Source of the DNA: an uncultured Sphingomonadaceae bacterium
Lineage (GTDB): Bacteria; Pseudomonadota; Alphaproteobacteria; Sphingomonadales; Sphingomonadaceae
Direction: 5' to 3'
DNA: 64,000 nt
Assembly (NCBI GenBank): GCA_913060895.1
Contig: CAJXSN010000012.1
Coordinates: 19,935 to 83,934 of the forward strand
Shown here: in pieces, positions 49,174-59,179 of the stretch
Numbering within the stretch: position 1 is the stretch's first letter
Layout of the letters: each line of letters starts with the position of its first letter
The notes under the pieces: model-generated
Seen by the model: only the letters and a program-made list of their open reading frames with translations
The model's database searches: none
What the model was told of the DNA's origin: nothing
Program-made: the position numbers and the translations under genes

Positions 49174-49470
49174 ATGGATATGGACAATTTGCTGCGCCGT
49201 TATTTCGGCGCCGACGATCTGGCTGCGGTCAATGTGAAAGCTATACCGGCGGCGACAGACCGTATGCTGGTGGATTTCGGACTGGTGAAAGACCGTTCGG
49301 AGAAGTTTGCGCTGTGGACCCTGCTCCATCTGCTGGACGCCGCGCCCGATCTGGATGTCGCGTTCGAGAACGAAGAAGACCGCGAGGCAGCGCGCAATTT
49401 CATGGACCTGATGATTATGGCTGAGCGGAACGGGGCCGGGCAGAACGGGGCCGGGCAGAACGGGCAGTGA
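49174..49470 (+). CDS. Small conserved-looking protein of unknown function
   Basis: MDMDNLLRRYFGADDLAAVNVKAIPAATDRMLVDFGLVKDRSEKFALWTLLHLLDAAPDLDVAF...; ATGA-type overlap with the following cupin ORF. Confidence 0.6.
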   Translation: MDMDNLLRRYFGADDLAAVNVKAIPAATDRMLVDFGLVKDRSEKFALWTLLHLLDAAPDLDVAFENEEDREAARNFMDLMIMAERNGAGQNGAGQNGQ

Positions 49471-49472
49471 CC

Positions 49473-50633
49473 ATGCTCGATCCGGCGCGCTTCGATGCGC
49501 AGACCTTCCTGCGTGACTACTGGCAGAAGAAACCGCTGCTGATCCGCAACCCGTGGACCGACTGGCACAATCCGCTGGAGCCGGACGAACTTGCAGGTTT
49601 GGGATGCGAGCCGGGTGTGGAATCGCGGCTGATTACGCACGGTGCGGACATGCCCGCCCTGGAACATGGCCCCCTGCCCGAAGATCGCTTCGATACGCTG
49701 GGTAAAGCGCCGTGGACAATGCTGGTACAGGCGGTGGATCACCATGTGCCTGCGGTGGCCGACCTGATCCAGCCGTTTCGCTTCATCCCCGACTGGCGGA
49801 TCGACGATGTGATGGTCAGCTACGCCACGGATGGCGGCGGCGTGGGGGCGCATTTCGATCAGTATGACGTGTTTCTGGTGCAGGGTCTGGGCCGCCGCCG
49901 ATGGCGCGTGGGCGGTCTGTGCGATGACACTACGCCGCTGATGCCGCATGACAGCTTGCGCCTGCTGGCTGATTTTCAGCCGGTAGAGGAGTATGTGCTG
50001 GAGCCGGGCGATATTCTCTACATGCCCCCGCGTTATGCCCACGAAGGCACCGCGCTGGGCCATGATTGCATGACTTACTCCATCGGTTTCCGCGCGCCTT
50101 CACTGGGCGAACTGGTGGACGGATGGACCGAACATCTGGTCGATCAGCCGGGCGATGATGATCGCTACACTGATCCCGGTCTGGCCGCTCAGGACAATCC
50201 AGGCGAGATTTCAGAGGCAGCTCTGGCGCGCATGCACCGGATGATAACCGAGCGGATGGGGGATACGCAGGCCTTCGCCCGTTGGTTCGGAGAATTCAGC
50301 ACCAGCCCCAAGCCCTCTGAAATTGACTGGTCACCAGAGGAACAGTTCTCGCCAGAGGACGTGCAGGCCGCGCTGGATCATTTCCCGATGCTGGTGCGCA
50401 ATCCAGCCAGCCGCTTTGCGTTTGTGGCAGGCGAAGGGGATGCGGTGACACTGTTTGTCGATGGGCAGGTTTATGAATGCGATCAGCACCGTGCCGATGC
50501 CGCGCGCAGCCTATGTGCCAACCGCGCCCTGTCTATCAGCGCAGAGCAGGCACGGGCTGACTCTGTGATCGACCTGCTGACCGGATTGCTAAACAACGGC
50601 TGCATCGCCTTCGAAGGCGAGCCGGAGGACTGA
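49473..50633 (+). CDS. JmjC/cupin oxygenase, ribosomal protein uL16 arginine hydroxylase-like (RoxA/YcfD)
   Basis: FLRDYWQKKPLLIRNPW, DGGGVGAHFDQYDVFLVQGLGRRRWRVG, LEPGDILYMPPRYAHEG. Confidence 0.92.
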   Translation: MLDPARFDAQTFLRDYWQKKPLLIRNPWTDWHNPLEPDELAGLGCEPGVESRLITHGADMPALEHGPLPEDRFDTLGKAPWTMLVQAVDHHVPAVADLIQPFRFIPDWRIDDVMVSYATDGGGVGAHFDQYDVFLVQGLGRRRWRVGGLCDDTTPLMPHDSLRLLADFQPVEEYVLEPGDILYMPPRYAHEGTALGHDCMTYSIGFRAPSLGELVDGWTEHLVDQPGDDDRYTDPGLAAQDNPGEISEAALARMHRMITERMGDTQAFARWFGEFSTSPKPSEIDWSPEEQFSPEDVQAALDHFPMLVRNPASRFAFVAGEGDAVTLFVDGQVYECDQHRADAARSLCANRALSISAEQARADSVIDLLTGLLNNGCIAFEGEPED

Positions 50634-50634
50634 C

Positions 50635-51186
50635 TTAAGGCACGAATTCCTCGCGGCATTGGCTCGGCCCCAATCCGTCCAGCGTCCAGTCGCCTATGGA
50701 CCAACGCACCAGCCGCAGCGTAGGCAGCCCGACTGCGGCGGTCATCCGGCGGACCTGCCGGTTCTTGCCTTCGCGGATTGTCAGTTTGATCCAGCTGTCG
50801 GGCACGCTCTTGCGCACCCGGATCGGTGGATCGCGCGGCCATAGATCGGGATCGGCAATCGCCTCCACATCTGCGGGGCGGGTCAATCCGTCTTTCAGCC
50901 GCACACCGCGGCGTAGTGTATTCAGGGCAGTTTCGTCCGGTTCGCCCTCAACCTGCGCCAGATAGGTCTTGCCCAGCTTGTATTTCGGATCGGCGATGCG
51001 CGCCTGCAGCTGTCCATCATCGGTCAGCAGCATCAGCCCTTCGCTGTCACGGTCCAGCCGCCCCGCAGGGTACACACCGGGCACCTGAATGAAGTCCGAG
51101 AGAGTTTGCCGCTTCGTCTCGGTGCCCCGGTCCGTGAACTGGGAGAGCACTCCGAACGGTTTATTGAACAGGATCAGGCGCGACAT
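50635..51186 (-). CDS. rRNA pseudouridine synthase (RsuA family, RluE-like)
   Basis: [57 protein letters not shown]. Confidence 0.93.
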   Translation of the reverse strand: MSRLILFNKPFGVLSQFTDRGTETKRQTLSDFIQVPGVYPAGRLDRDSEGLMLLTDDGQLQARIADPKYKLGKTYLAQVEGEPDETALNTLRRGVRLKDGLTRPADVEAIADPDLWPRDPPIRVRKSVPDSWIKLTIREGKNRQVRRMTAAVGLPTLRLVRWSIGDWTLDGLGPSQCREEFVP

Positions 51187-52061
51187 CAGGATCTCGGGTT
51201 CCCGGGCACTTCCCCCATAGCCTCACCCAGACGCACCGGCTCGGCGGCGGTCCACGCAGGATTGAGCGTAATCGTGTCTTTGCGAAACAGCATGACTACC
51301 GTGGAGCCAAGCATGAAGCGGCCCATTTCCTCGCCCTTCTTCAGTCTGATATCAAGGCCGCCATAATTCCACTCGGCGATCTTGCCGGTGCGTTTTGCGT
51401 TCACGATGCCGTGCCACACAGTCGCCATGCTCCCCACGATGGTCGCGCCTACCAGCACCATTACGAACGGCCCATGCGCCGCGCTGTCGAACACACAGAC
51501 CACTCTCTCGTTACGGGCAAACAGGCCGCGCACACCGCGAGCGGTAACAGGATTGACCGAAAACAGTGCTCCGGGCACATGGATCATCCGCACCAGCGTA
51601 CCGTCGCAGGGCATATGCAGACGGTGATAATCCTTTGGTGACAGATAGATATTGGCAAATGTGCCATCATCGAACTGGCTCGCCAACTCCGCATCTCCGC
51701 CGACCAGCTCCGTCGTAGTGAAGTGGTGCCCCTTGGCCTGAAATATCTGTCCGCCATCAATCGCGCCCAGCTGGCTGATTGCGCCATCCACCGGACAGAC
51801 GAAGTCCGTATCGGCGATGGGTCTCGCGCCTGCTTTCAAAGGCCGGGTGAAAAACTCGTTGAAGCTTTTATAGCTGGCAATGTCTGGGTTTGCCGCCTCC
51901 GACATATCCACCCCGTATTGGCGCACGAAACGGTCTACCAGCCGTGTGGTCAGCGCCCCGCCCTTTGCCCCTGCCACGCGCCCGGCCAGATGGGTCAGTG
52001 CCTGTTTGGGCAGGGCGTGCTGCAACAGGACTTTCAGACGGTCGGACATAGGAATGCTCAC
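51186..52061 (-). CDS. psd: Phosphatidylserine decarboxylase proenzyme
   Basis: [35 protein letters not shown], processing site [10 protein letters not shown]. Confidence 0.96.
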   Translation of the reverse strand: MSIPMSDRLKVLLQHALPKQALTHLAGRVAGAKGGALTTRLVDRFVRQYGVDMSEAANPDIASYKSFNEFFTRPLKAGARPIADTDFVCPVDGAISQLGAIDGGQIFQAKGHHFTTTELVGGDAELASQFDDGTFANIYLSPKDYHRLHMPCDGTLVRMIHVPGALFSVNPVTARGVRGLFARNERVVCVFDSAAHGPFVMVLVGATIVGSMATVWHGIVNAKRTGKIAEWNYGGLDIRLKKGEEMGRFMLGSTVVMLFRKDTITLNPAWTAAEPVRLGEAMGEVPGNPRS

Positions 52062-52084
52062 ATAATTCGCAAAATTGGTTCTAA

Positions 52085-52128
52085 AACAAAACGGGAGGCG
52101 GCCTTCACAAAAGACCGCCTCCCGCTTT
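52085..52128 (-). terminator. Rho-independent terminator of acyl-CoA dehydrogenase gene
   Basis: CGGGAGGCGG ... CCGCCTCCCG stem with T-rich tract on the minus strand, just downstream of the stop at 52147. Confidence 0.85.
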
Positions 52129-52146
52129 TGTTCAACCCATGAACGG

Positions 52147-53277
52147 TCAGCCCAGCTTTACGTGCCGTTTCATGTGGTGATCGACATTGCCGAATTCGTG
52201 GTCGAAAATCGTCAACCGCTTGAAATAATGGCCGATGGCGTATTCGTCCGTCACACCGTTGCCGCCGTGTATCTGCACAGCTTCCTGCCCCATCAGGCGC
52301 GCCGCCTGACCAACGCCGACCTTCGCCGCTGAAACCGCCCGTTTGCGCTCCGCTTCGCCAGCGTCAAGCTTCAGCGTGGCAAGATAGGTGAGCGAAACCG
52401 ACTGCTCGTAAGCCGTGTACATGTCGACCATGCGGTGCTGAAGCACCTGAAACTGGCCGATAGGCACGCCGAACTGCTTGCGCTGGCGCGAATATTCGAC
52501 CGTCATGGTGTGGGCGACTTTCATCGCGCCGCAAGCTTCGGCGCATTGCGCCGCAATCGCCTCGTCCGTCACCAGCTCGATCAGTGGCAGGGCCTTGCCT
52601 TCCTCACCGATCAGCGCATCAGCCGGCACCGAGACGTTTTCGAAATACACTTCCGAGGCACGCCGTCCATCGACGGTTTCATAATCGCGGGTCACCACGC
52701 CGTCAGCGCCTTTGTCGACAATGAAGACACTGACACCATCACGATCACGCTCGCCGCCCGATGTGCGGGCCGTCACAACCAGATGGCTGGCCCACGGTGC
52801 GCCGATGACCACTGCCTTGTGACCGTTCAGCGTGTAGGCATCGCCGTCCTTCTTCGCGGTGGTGGCCAGATCGGCGTAATCGTAGCGCCCCTGCGGCTCT
52901 GCATAGGCAAAAGCAAAAACACGCTTGCCCGCGATAATGGCCGAAAGATGCTCTTCCTTCTGCGCATCGCTGCCAGCGTGCTTCAGGAAACCGCCCGCGC
53001 AAACAACGGTGGGCACGAAAGGCTCTATGACCAGGCCTTTGCCGAATTCTTCCATGATGACCATGGAATCGATCGCGCCGCCGCCAAAGCCGCCATCCTT
53101 TTCGGAAAACGGCATCCCCAGAATGCCCAGCTCTGCCAGCTGTGCCCATACTTCAGGGTTCCAGCCAGCATCGCTCTCGATTGCCTTGCGCCGGGATTCC
53201 CAGTCATATTGTTCACGAACCATGCGCGACAGACCGTCACGAACCATGTCCTGTTCTTCAGTGAAGTTGAAGTCCAA
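52147..53277 (-). CDS. Acyl-CoA dehydrogenase family protein
   Basis: MDFNFTEEQDMVRDGLSRMVREQYD, QFGVPIGQFQVLQHRMVDMY, AVQIHGGNGVTDEYAIGHYFKRL. Confidence 0.94.
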   Translation of the reverse strand: MDFNFTEEQDMVRDGLSRMVREQYDWESRRKAIESDAGWNPEVWAQLAELGILGMPFSEKDGGFGGGAIDSMVIMEEFGKGLVIEPFVPTVVCAGGFLKHAGSDAQKEEHLSAIIAGKRVFAFAYAEPQGRYDYADLATTAKKDGDAYTLNGHKAVVIGAPWASHLVVTARTSGGERDRDGVSVFIVDKGADGVVTRDYETVDGRRASEVYFENVSVPADALIGEEGKALPLIELVTDEAIAAQCAEACGAMKVAHTMTVEYSRQRKQFGVPIGQFQVLQHRMVDMYTAYEQSVSLTYLATLKLDAGEAERKRAVSAAKVGVGQAARLMGQEAVQIHGGNGVTDEYAIGHYFKRLTIFDHEFGNVDHHMKRHVKLG

Positions 53278-53307
53278 TTTACGTTCCTCTCAATGTTGGT
53301 CTGGCGC

Positions 53308-54549
53308 TTAAAGGCCGAGGATCATCTTCGTGATGATGTTGCGCTGGATTTCGTTCGACCCGCCATAGATCGAAGTCTTGCGCATGTTGAAATAGGTCGC
53401 TGCGGAATGCTGGGCGTAGTCTGGCCCAATCGGATACTGGTTGGTCGCGTTGCCCCCGGCGATCCGCGCGCGTTGGTCGGCGCCGACGCCGGCTTCACCC
53501 GTGATATTGCCATAATAAGGCGTGCCATAGCTGCCGACAGCCTCCAGCGTCAGTTCCGTCAGGCGCTGCTGGACTTCGGTGCCCTTGATCTTCAGGATCG
53601 AGCTTTCCGGCCCCGGGCCCTTGCCCGCCTGTTCGCCGGCCAGAGTGCGCAATTCTGTAATTTCCAGTGCAGCAAGATCGATTTCAAGCTGGCTGACCTT
53701 CCGGGCGAAGTCGAAATCATCCATCAGCGGTTCGCCATACAGCATTTCCGAACCCGCAATTTCGCGCAGCTTCTCTACGCCGCGCTTGGAGCGGGCCACA
53801 CCGGCAATGCCGCTGCGTTCATGGGCGAGCAGGAACTTGGCATAGGTCCAGCCCTTATTCTCTTCACCGACCAGATTTTCGGCAGGCACGCGCACATCGG
53901 TCAACCAAGTTTCGTTGACTTCGTAGCCGCCGTCCAGAAGCTTGATCGGCTTCACTTCGACACCCGGTGTCTTCATGTCGAGCAGGATGAAGCTGATGCC
54001 TTCCTGCGGCTTCGCGGCATCGGGATCGGTTCGGCACAGGAAAAAGCCCCAATCGGCGTGCTGGGCCAGCGTGGTCCAGGTCTTCTGGCCATTGATCACA
54101 TAATGGTCGCCATCGCGCACGGCGGTGGTTTTCAGCGAGGCGAGGTCGGACCCTGCGCCCGGTTCGCTATAGCCCTGGCACCACCATGTTTCGCCGCTGC
54201 GGATGCCGGGCAGATGCTGGGCTTTTTGTTCTTCATTGCCGAAGGTGTAGATCACCGGGCCGACCATCGATACGCCGAACGGCAGCGGCATAAACGTGTT
54301 GGCGCGGGCGTTTTCTTCTGACCAGATATAACGCTGCGTCGGGGTCCAGCCGGTGCCGCCATATTGCTCGGGCCATGCAGGAACTGACCAGCCCTTTTCA
54401 CCCAGCACCTTGTGCCACGCAACCATATCTTCGGGCGACATATCCTCGCGCATGCCGAAATCACCCAGATGCTTGGGGTGGTTTTCTTCGATAAAGGTGC
54501 GGACTTCATCGCGGAACGCGATTTCCTCGGGCGTGAATTCCAGATTCAT
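53308..54549 (-). CDS. Acyl-CoA dehydrogenase family protein
   Basis: MNLEFTPEEIAFRDEVRTFIEENHPKHL, QGYSEPGAGSDLASLKTTAVRDGDHYVINGQKTWTTLAQHADW, IYGGSNEIQRNIITKMILGL. Confidence 0.95.
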   Translation of the reverse strand: MNLEFTPEEIAFRDEVRTFIEENHPKHLGDFGMREDMSPEDMVAWHKVLGEKGWSVPAWPEQYGGTGWTPTQRYIWSEENARANTFMPLPFGVSMVGPVIYTFGNEEQKAQHLPGIRSGETWWCQGYSEPGAGSDLASLKTTAVRDGDHYVINGQKTWTTLAQHADWGFFLCRTDPDAAKPQEGISFILLDMKTPGVEVKPIKLLDGGYEVNETWLTDVRVPAENLVGEENKGWTYAKFLLAHERSGIAGVARSKRGVEKLREIAGSEMLYGEPLMDDFDFARKVSQLEIDLAALEITELRTLAGEQAGKGPGPESSILKIKGTEVQQRLTELTLEAVGSYGTPYYGNITGEAGVGADQRARIAGGNATNQYPIGPDYAQHSAATYFNMRKTSIYGGSNEIQRNIITKMILGL

Positions 54550-54746
54550 GTGAGCACTCTCCAATAGGGTCGATGTTTGCAACGCTTGCTGCCACGGGCG
54601 CGCTTGCGGATAAAGCCGAAAACGGCGTCAGACCCGTTAAAGTTGCTCTACACGCTGATCCCGACACGGACGGGCGAGATGGCCTCCGGCCTTCCATTCG
54701 TGCCGCTGCACGCCTGATAGGCGCGCGCTGCGATCGGCTGCCCCGC

Positions 54747-54923
54747 TTAAGAGCCGGTTTGAGAGGGTTCGTTCAGGTCCTTATCGATGTCCTCGCCCAG
54801 CGAGCGGATCTTCTCCTCCGCACGCTCATAGCGGGTATCGAACCCGCTTTTGGGCTCTGGCCTGAGCAGTACGGTGGCCAGAAGCCCGGCAGCAAGGATC
54901 AAAAGAACGATCGCCGGCCGCAT
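54747..54923 (-). CDS. 58-aa single-TM small protein translationally coupled to tamB
   Basis: MRPAIVLLILAAGLLATVLLRPEPKSGFDTRYERAEEKIRSLGEDIDKDLNEPSQTGS; ATG overlaps the tamB stop (TGATG). Below the size cutoff of the provided ORF track. Confidence 0.7.
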   Translation of the reverse strand: MRPAIVLLILAAGLLATVLLRPEPKSGFDTRYERAEEKIRSLGEDIDKDLNEPSQTGS

Positions 54924-57900
54924 CAGTAATCGATCGTGTAACGCACGTTCACATTGGTACCGCCACTGCCACCTGCCTGGCTGAGAACCGACAATGCCGG
55001 CGTCAGAGCCACTTCAAGCTGTGTCGCGGTGAAACCGCGGCCATCCGTAATGATCTCGATATAGATATCGTCGGTAAGATACTGGCCCGCAGCCACCGCA
55101 GTGCCGCGTCCACTCGCTTCGTCACCGCCGAGTATCCGCAGGCGGTCGACACCAGTTGCGGACCGCAGCGTGCCGAGCGGATTAAGCCCGCCGCCACCTG
55201 ACCCGCGGAGCGAATTGAGCGACGCTGCCAATTGCACAGCCTGAATGGCCGACAGATTGGCAACCGAACTGCCGAACAGGATGCGCGAAATAATCTCGTC
55301 CTGCGGCAGGCCCGGAGTGCTCGAGAACGCGATTTCAGGATCGAATGCCTTGCCGCTGACATTCACATTGACCGTGGTGCCCTCGATATCTTCGCTGGCG
55401 ACCAGCGTGATCAGCGGATCGAGCTCCTGCCCGCCGGTGAACTGTACATTGCCATCGGTCAGCTCGAACGAACGGCCGGCAAAGCCGAGTGTCCCGCGAA
55501 TAAGCTCCACCTGACCCGAAATGCTCGGCGCAGCACTGGTCCCGCGAATGCGCATATCGGTGCTCCATTCGCTCTCCAGCCCCATACCGGACACGTAGAG
55601 CTTCTCCGGTGCGACCAGTGCGATATCGAGCCGCAGCAAATCGAACGCGCCGCCGGCCGGTGTTGCAGGCTCGTCACCTGTCACACGGGCGCGCCCACGT
55701 GGCGGTTTGAAGCGGACGCCGGTCAGCTCGGGCACTTCAGCTGCGCCCTCCCGAACGATCTGGTAGCGCGTTTCGGGCAGTACGATACGGCCTGCCAGAA
55801 GCGCGGTTTGTCCGGCAGTTTTAGTCAGCGCCAGATTGCCTGTGGCCGTCGCATCGATGGCGCTGCTCTCAGCCAGACGTGCCTGATCCATGACGACCTC
55901 GAGATCCATCGGATAGCCGCGATCCGCAGCAAGGCTGACGAAGCCGGTGGCGGACACTGTGCCGTCGCCTGCGCTAGCCTTCATCTGCTCTATTTCCAGC
56001 CGATCGCCGGTAAACCGGCCCCTCAGCACCATATTGCTGAGGCGCGTGCCATAGGTCTGGTTTTCATATGTCAGATTGTTCGCGCGGATAATGCCGCCAA
56101 GCTCAGGTGCTGAGACGCGGCCGGTGAAATCCGCGGCCACGCCCAGCGCGCCTGACAGTCGCTGGTCGGGTTGGCCTGCAAGCGAGAATAACGTGTCGGC
56201 CGGGCCATTATAGCGGATGCCGCCCCCCAGCCGTGCCCGCATCAAGCGATCGGTCCACGGCGCGCTGCCCGGCGGCAGCGGCGTAAGCGCCACATTCATG
56301 CGTCCGATAACGCTGCCGCGTGTCCGGATAACCGCACGCGCCGCGCCGCCATTGGATTGCAGCTGGCCCACGAAACTCACATTCACAGGCTGACTGACAG
56401 ATACCGCTGTGGTCCGGGTGAAGTTCGCAAGCTGCATCCGCGCATCGGCGGTGGGGAAACTGTCCGGAGTGGCTTGCGCGAAATCGAGGCTGCCTGTCGC
56501 TTTGCCGCCCAATCCGAGGCCCGGCGAGAAGGCATTGGCAATAGCGAGATCGAGCGAGTCGAGACGGCTCTGCACAGTCAGTCCGTCGCCATATTTACCG
56601 GCAAGCCGGATGCTTCCCTGACCAAAATCAATCTTGGTCGGCAGCAACTGATACGTCCCATCCTTCGGAACGATGCGTGCCGGACTGGTTGTCTTGAACT
56701 CTATACCGCGTGCCTTGCCCTGCATCGAAGCGCGCCACAGATCGGGCTGGAGGTCAGCATTGGCAGAAACCCTGAACGGCACGCCGCTGGTCCCTTCTGC
56801 CAAGAGCTTGGCCGTGCCGCGGCCACCGCGATAATCCACTAGTGCGCGCATCACGTTGATGTTTGCCGCACCGTAGGACGCATCGGCGAGCTGGATATCG
56901 GCAAGAACCTGCGGCGTATCGTACAGCACAACTTCGGCATCGACGATAGCCGATCCGATACGGATATTCGACGGCCCGCCCAGAACGGTGTTGTTGGCGC
57001 GCATATTCACCGTGGCGGACTGGTATTTGCCAGTCGCGCCCAGACGAACGATTCCGCCAAGCCCACGCCCATTCGCGTCAAGCTGGCCGACAAACGGCCC
57101 GGCAGCGCTCTGGCGTATCTGTCCAGAAAGACCGATGCCTGCAAAATCTGCCTGATTGATTGTCAGCGCGAGCGGGCCGCTGGCGGTCGCCACCGTCACA
57201 TCGGCGGTGAACGCGCCGTAATCGGTGTCGCCGCTGGCATCGATGCGGTAATCGCCGTTCACGCCGCGTATCTTCGCCGTAAGATTGGCGAGACCGATGC
57301 CGAACCCGGGGCTCTTCGCATTGATCGTGGCATTGGGGTTTGTAATCGTACCGGTCACGCGCACGCCGACAGGCCCGTATTGCTGTGAAACGGCGCTGGC
57401 CGTCAGGTCGATCTGGCCATCGGTGCTATAGCTGCCGCGCCCGTCGGTAATCTGCAGCAGCGGAGAATTCATCCGGACATTGGCGAAACGCGCCACTCCG
57501 TCGGTGCCATAGGCGATGTCGCTTGAGGCAGTCAGGTTTCCGCCGAGATATTCGCGCATGGAATCGTTCAGCAACCGGGTCGAGCGTGCCCGCACCTTGC
57601 CTGTCAGAGCGAACGCACCGTCTGCGCGGGTCTGCAAATCCATATCGGTTTCGAAATTGAAGACACCGACGCTTTCGAGGCGGTAATTGTCGATTTTTCC
57701 GTCAACAGCACCGGTATAAAGGCCGGTCGACGTATCGGCGACCAGCAACAGCCTGGCATCGATACGGTCCGACCGCAGCCGCATATTGTCCGACAGGATG
57801 CGCGGACCGTCGATCGCAATGTCACCATCGAGCCGGATATTGGCGAGGCGCCCACCTGCGACTGTGTCCAGCCCGGTGATCCGGCTTGCGGTTGCCGATA

Positions 57901-59179
57901 CCGGCACGATCATGCTGGTGGTGTCGACCTGGGTCCGGCCCTGCGCGCGCAGGTTCTCGATACCCATATCGTCCATAACGATCTGTGCCGCGCGAACGTC
58001 GTATTCGACCATAGGCGTGGCGAAGGCCCCGTCCATCGTCAGCAATGCTCGAATACCACTGCCGCGCAGATCGGGCGCGAGAGTGGAGGGTTCCAGCAGC
58101 ACGAACGCTGCCTTGAAATCATCGAAACTGCTTTCAGCCAGATCGATATCGCCATTGGCGGTCAGGCTGAAAGCATCGCTGAACACCCGGCCCGCGATTG
58201 TCGCGCGGCGCTCTTCCAGAGCGGTAGTGATGTCGATGCTCGTCACCTCGCCCAGCAATGCTGCGGAGGAGGCAGGTACGAATTTCTGCAGACGGGTTTC
58301 GCCCGCCAGCGCGAAAGTCCCGTCACGCGCACTCAGATCGAGATCGGCCAGCGGTGCCCCGCCAAGGCCAGCGTCCAGCGTGCCGTTCCATTTGGCCCAG
58401 TCGCCAGCACCCTTCAGCTTCACATCCAGCGGCTCTGTCAATCCGGCCAGCGCGGCGATGACACCGTTGCCCGGTGCCTGTAGATCAAGGTCCAGGTCCA
58501 GCTTGTTATCGTCCGGTACAGCGTCCAGAACCAACGCAATCCGGTCTCCGCCAGCCTGCCCTGCACCGGCCACCGTTGCACCGTTCAAATTCACTTTTGC
58601 CCGGGCATCGGCGATATGCACATCACCCTCCAGCGTCGCAACGCGGCGCTCTCCCGAAACCGGAGCCTCGGCGATGAACTCGCCGATTTCCAAACGGTCG
58701 ATGTCGATATCGTAATCCGGCAGCAGTGGGTCGTCGGTCGGCGGGGTCTCGATAAATTCGGGTACGCGCTCCAGCACTATCGTTTCCGCAGTCAGTGCAT
58801 CGATATCGATATGGCTGCCTGCAAACGCGAACGGATGCCAGTCCAGTGCTATTGCGGGCGAGCGGAGGAACACGCCTTTCGGGTCGGACACGGTTAGCCC
58901 GCGAATGGTCATATCGCTATAGAGCGAGCCGTCGATCGCCTCGATCCCGATAGCCATGCCGTTCTCGAACTCGAGCGCCTCGATCTGTTCGGCGACGAAT
59001 TTCCGACCCGGATCGGTATTGACGCCGATCAGCACGGCACCGATCAGCAGAATCAGCCCGAGCAGGACAAACAGCAGGGCTTTGCCTGCAAATTTCCACC
59101 AGTTGCGATGCGGGCCTTCCGCCACCGGCTCGTCCTGCTGTTCCATATCGGCGGCTTGAGAAGTTGACGCATCCACCAT
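54923..59179 (-). CDS. tamB: Translocation and assembly module inner-membrane component TamB
   Basis: N-terminal TM, long beta-helical AsmA-like repeats, C-terminal DUF490 region (FDPEIAFSSTPGLPQDEIISRILFGSSVANLSAIQAVQLAASL ... VNVRYTIDY). Confidence 0.95.
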   Translation of the reverse strand: MVDASTSQAADMEQQDEPVAEGPHRNWWKFAGKALLFVLLGLILLIGAVLIGVNTDPGRKFVAEQIEALEFENGMAIGIEAIDGSLYSDMTIRGLTVSDPKGVFLRSPAIALDWHPFAFAGSHIDIDALTAETIVLERVPEFIETPPTDDPLLPDYDIDIDRLEIGEFIAEAPVSGERRVATLEGDVHIADARAKVNLNGATVAGAGQAGGDRIALVLDAVPDDNKLDLDLDLQAPGNGVIAALAGLTEPLDVKLKGAGDWAKWNGTLDAGLGGAPLADLDLSARDGTFALAGETRLQKFVPASSAALLGEVTSIDITTALEERRATIAGRVFSDAFSLTANGDIDLAESSFDDFKAAFVLLEPSTLAPDLRGSGIRALLTMDGAFATPMVEYDVRAAQIVMDDMGIENLRAQGRTQVDTTSMIVPVSATASRITGLDTVAGGRLANIRLDGDIAIDGPRILSDNMRLRSDRIDARLLLVADTSTGLYTGAVDGKIDNYRLESVGVFNFETDMDLQTRADGAFALTGKVRARSTRLLNDSMREYLGGNLTASSDIAYGTDGVARFANVRMNSPLLQITDGRGSYSTDGQIDLTASAVSQQYGPVGVRVTGTITNPNATINAKSPGFGIGLANLTAKIRGVNGDYRIDASGDTDYGAFTADVTVATASGPLALTINQADFAGIGLSGQIRQSAAGPFVGQLDANGRGLGGIVRLGATGKYQSATVNMRANNTVLGGPSNIRIGSAIVDAEVVLYDTPQVLADIQLADASYGAANINVMRALVDYRGGRGTAKLLAEGTSGVPFRVSANADLQPDLWRASMQGKARGIEFKTTSPARIVPKDGTYQLLPTKIDFGQGSIRLAGKYGDGLTVQSRLDSLDLAIANAFSPGLGLGGKATGSLDFAQATPDSFPTADARMQLANFTRTTAVSVSQPVNVSFVGQLQSNGGAARAVIRTRGSVIGRMNVALTPLPPGSAPWTDRLMRARLGGGIRYNGPADTLFSLAGQPDQRLSGALGVAADFTGRVSAPELGGIIRANNLTYENQTYGTRLSNMVLRGRFTGDRLEIEQMKASAGDGTVSATGFVSLAADRGYPMDLEVVMDQARLAESSAIDATATGNLALTKTAGQTALLAGRIVLPETRYQIVREGAAEVPELTGVRFKPPRGRARVTGDEPATPAGGAFDLLRLDIALVAPEKLYVSGMGLESEWSTDMRIRGTSAAPSISGQVELIRGTLGFAGRSFELTDGNVQFTGGQELDPLITLVASEDIEGTTVNVNVSGKAFDPEIAFSSTPGLPQDEIISRILFGSSVANLSAIQAVQLAASLNSLRGSGGGGLNPLGTLRSATGVDRLRILGGDEASGRGTAVAAGQYLTDDIYIEIITDGRGFTATQLEVALTPALSVLSQAGGSGGTNVNVRYTIDY

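Noticed and set aside
52435-54321. 628-aa plus-strand ORF opposite two acyl-CoA dehydrogenases
   Set aside because: It crosses the boundary of two well-supported minus-strand genes and has no family motifs.
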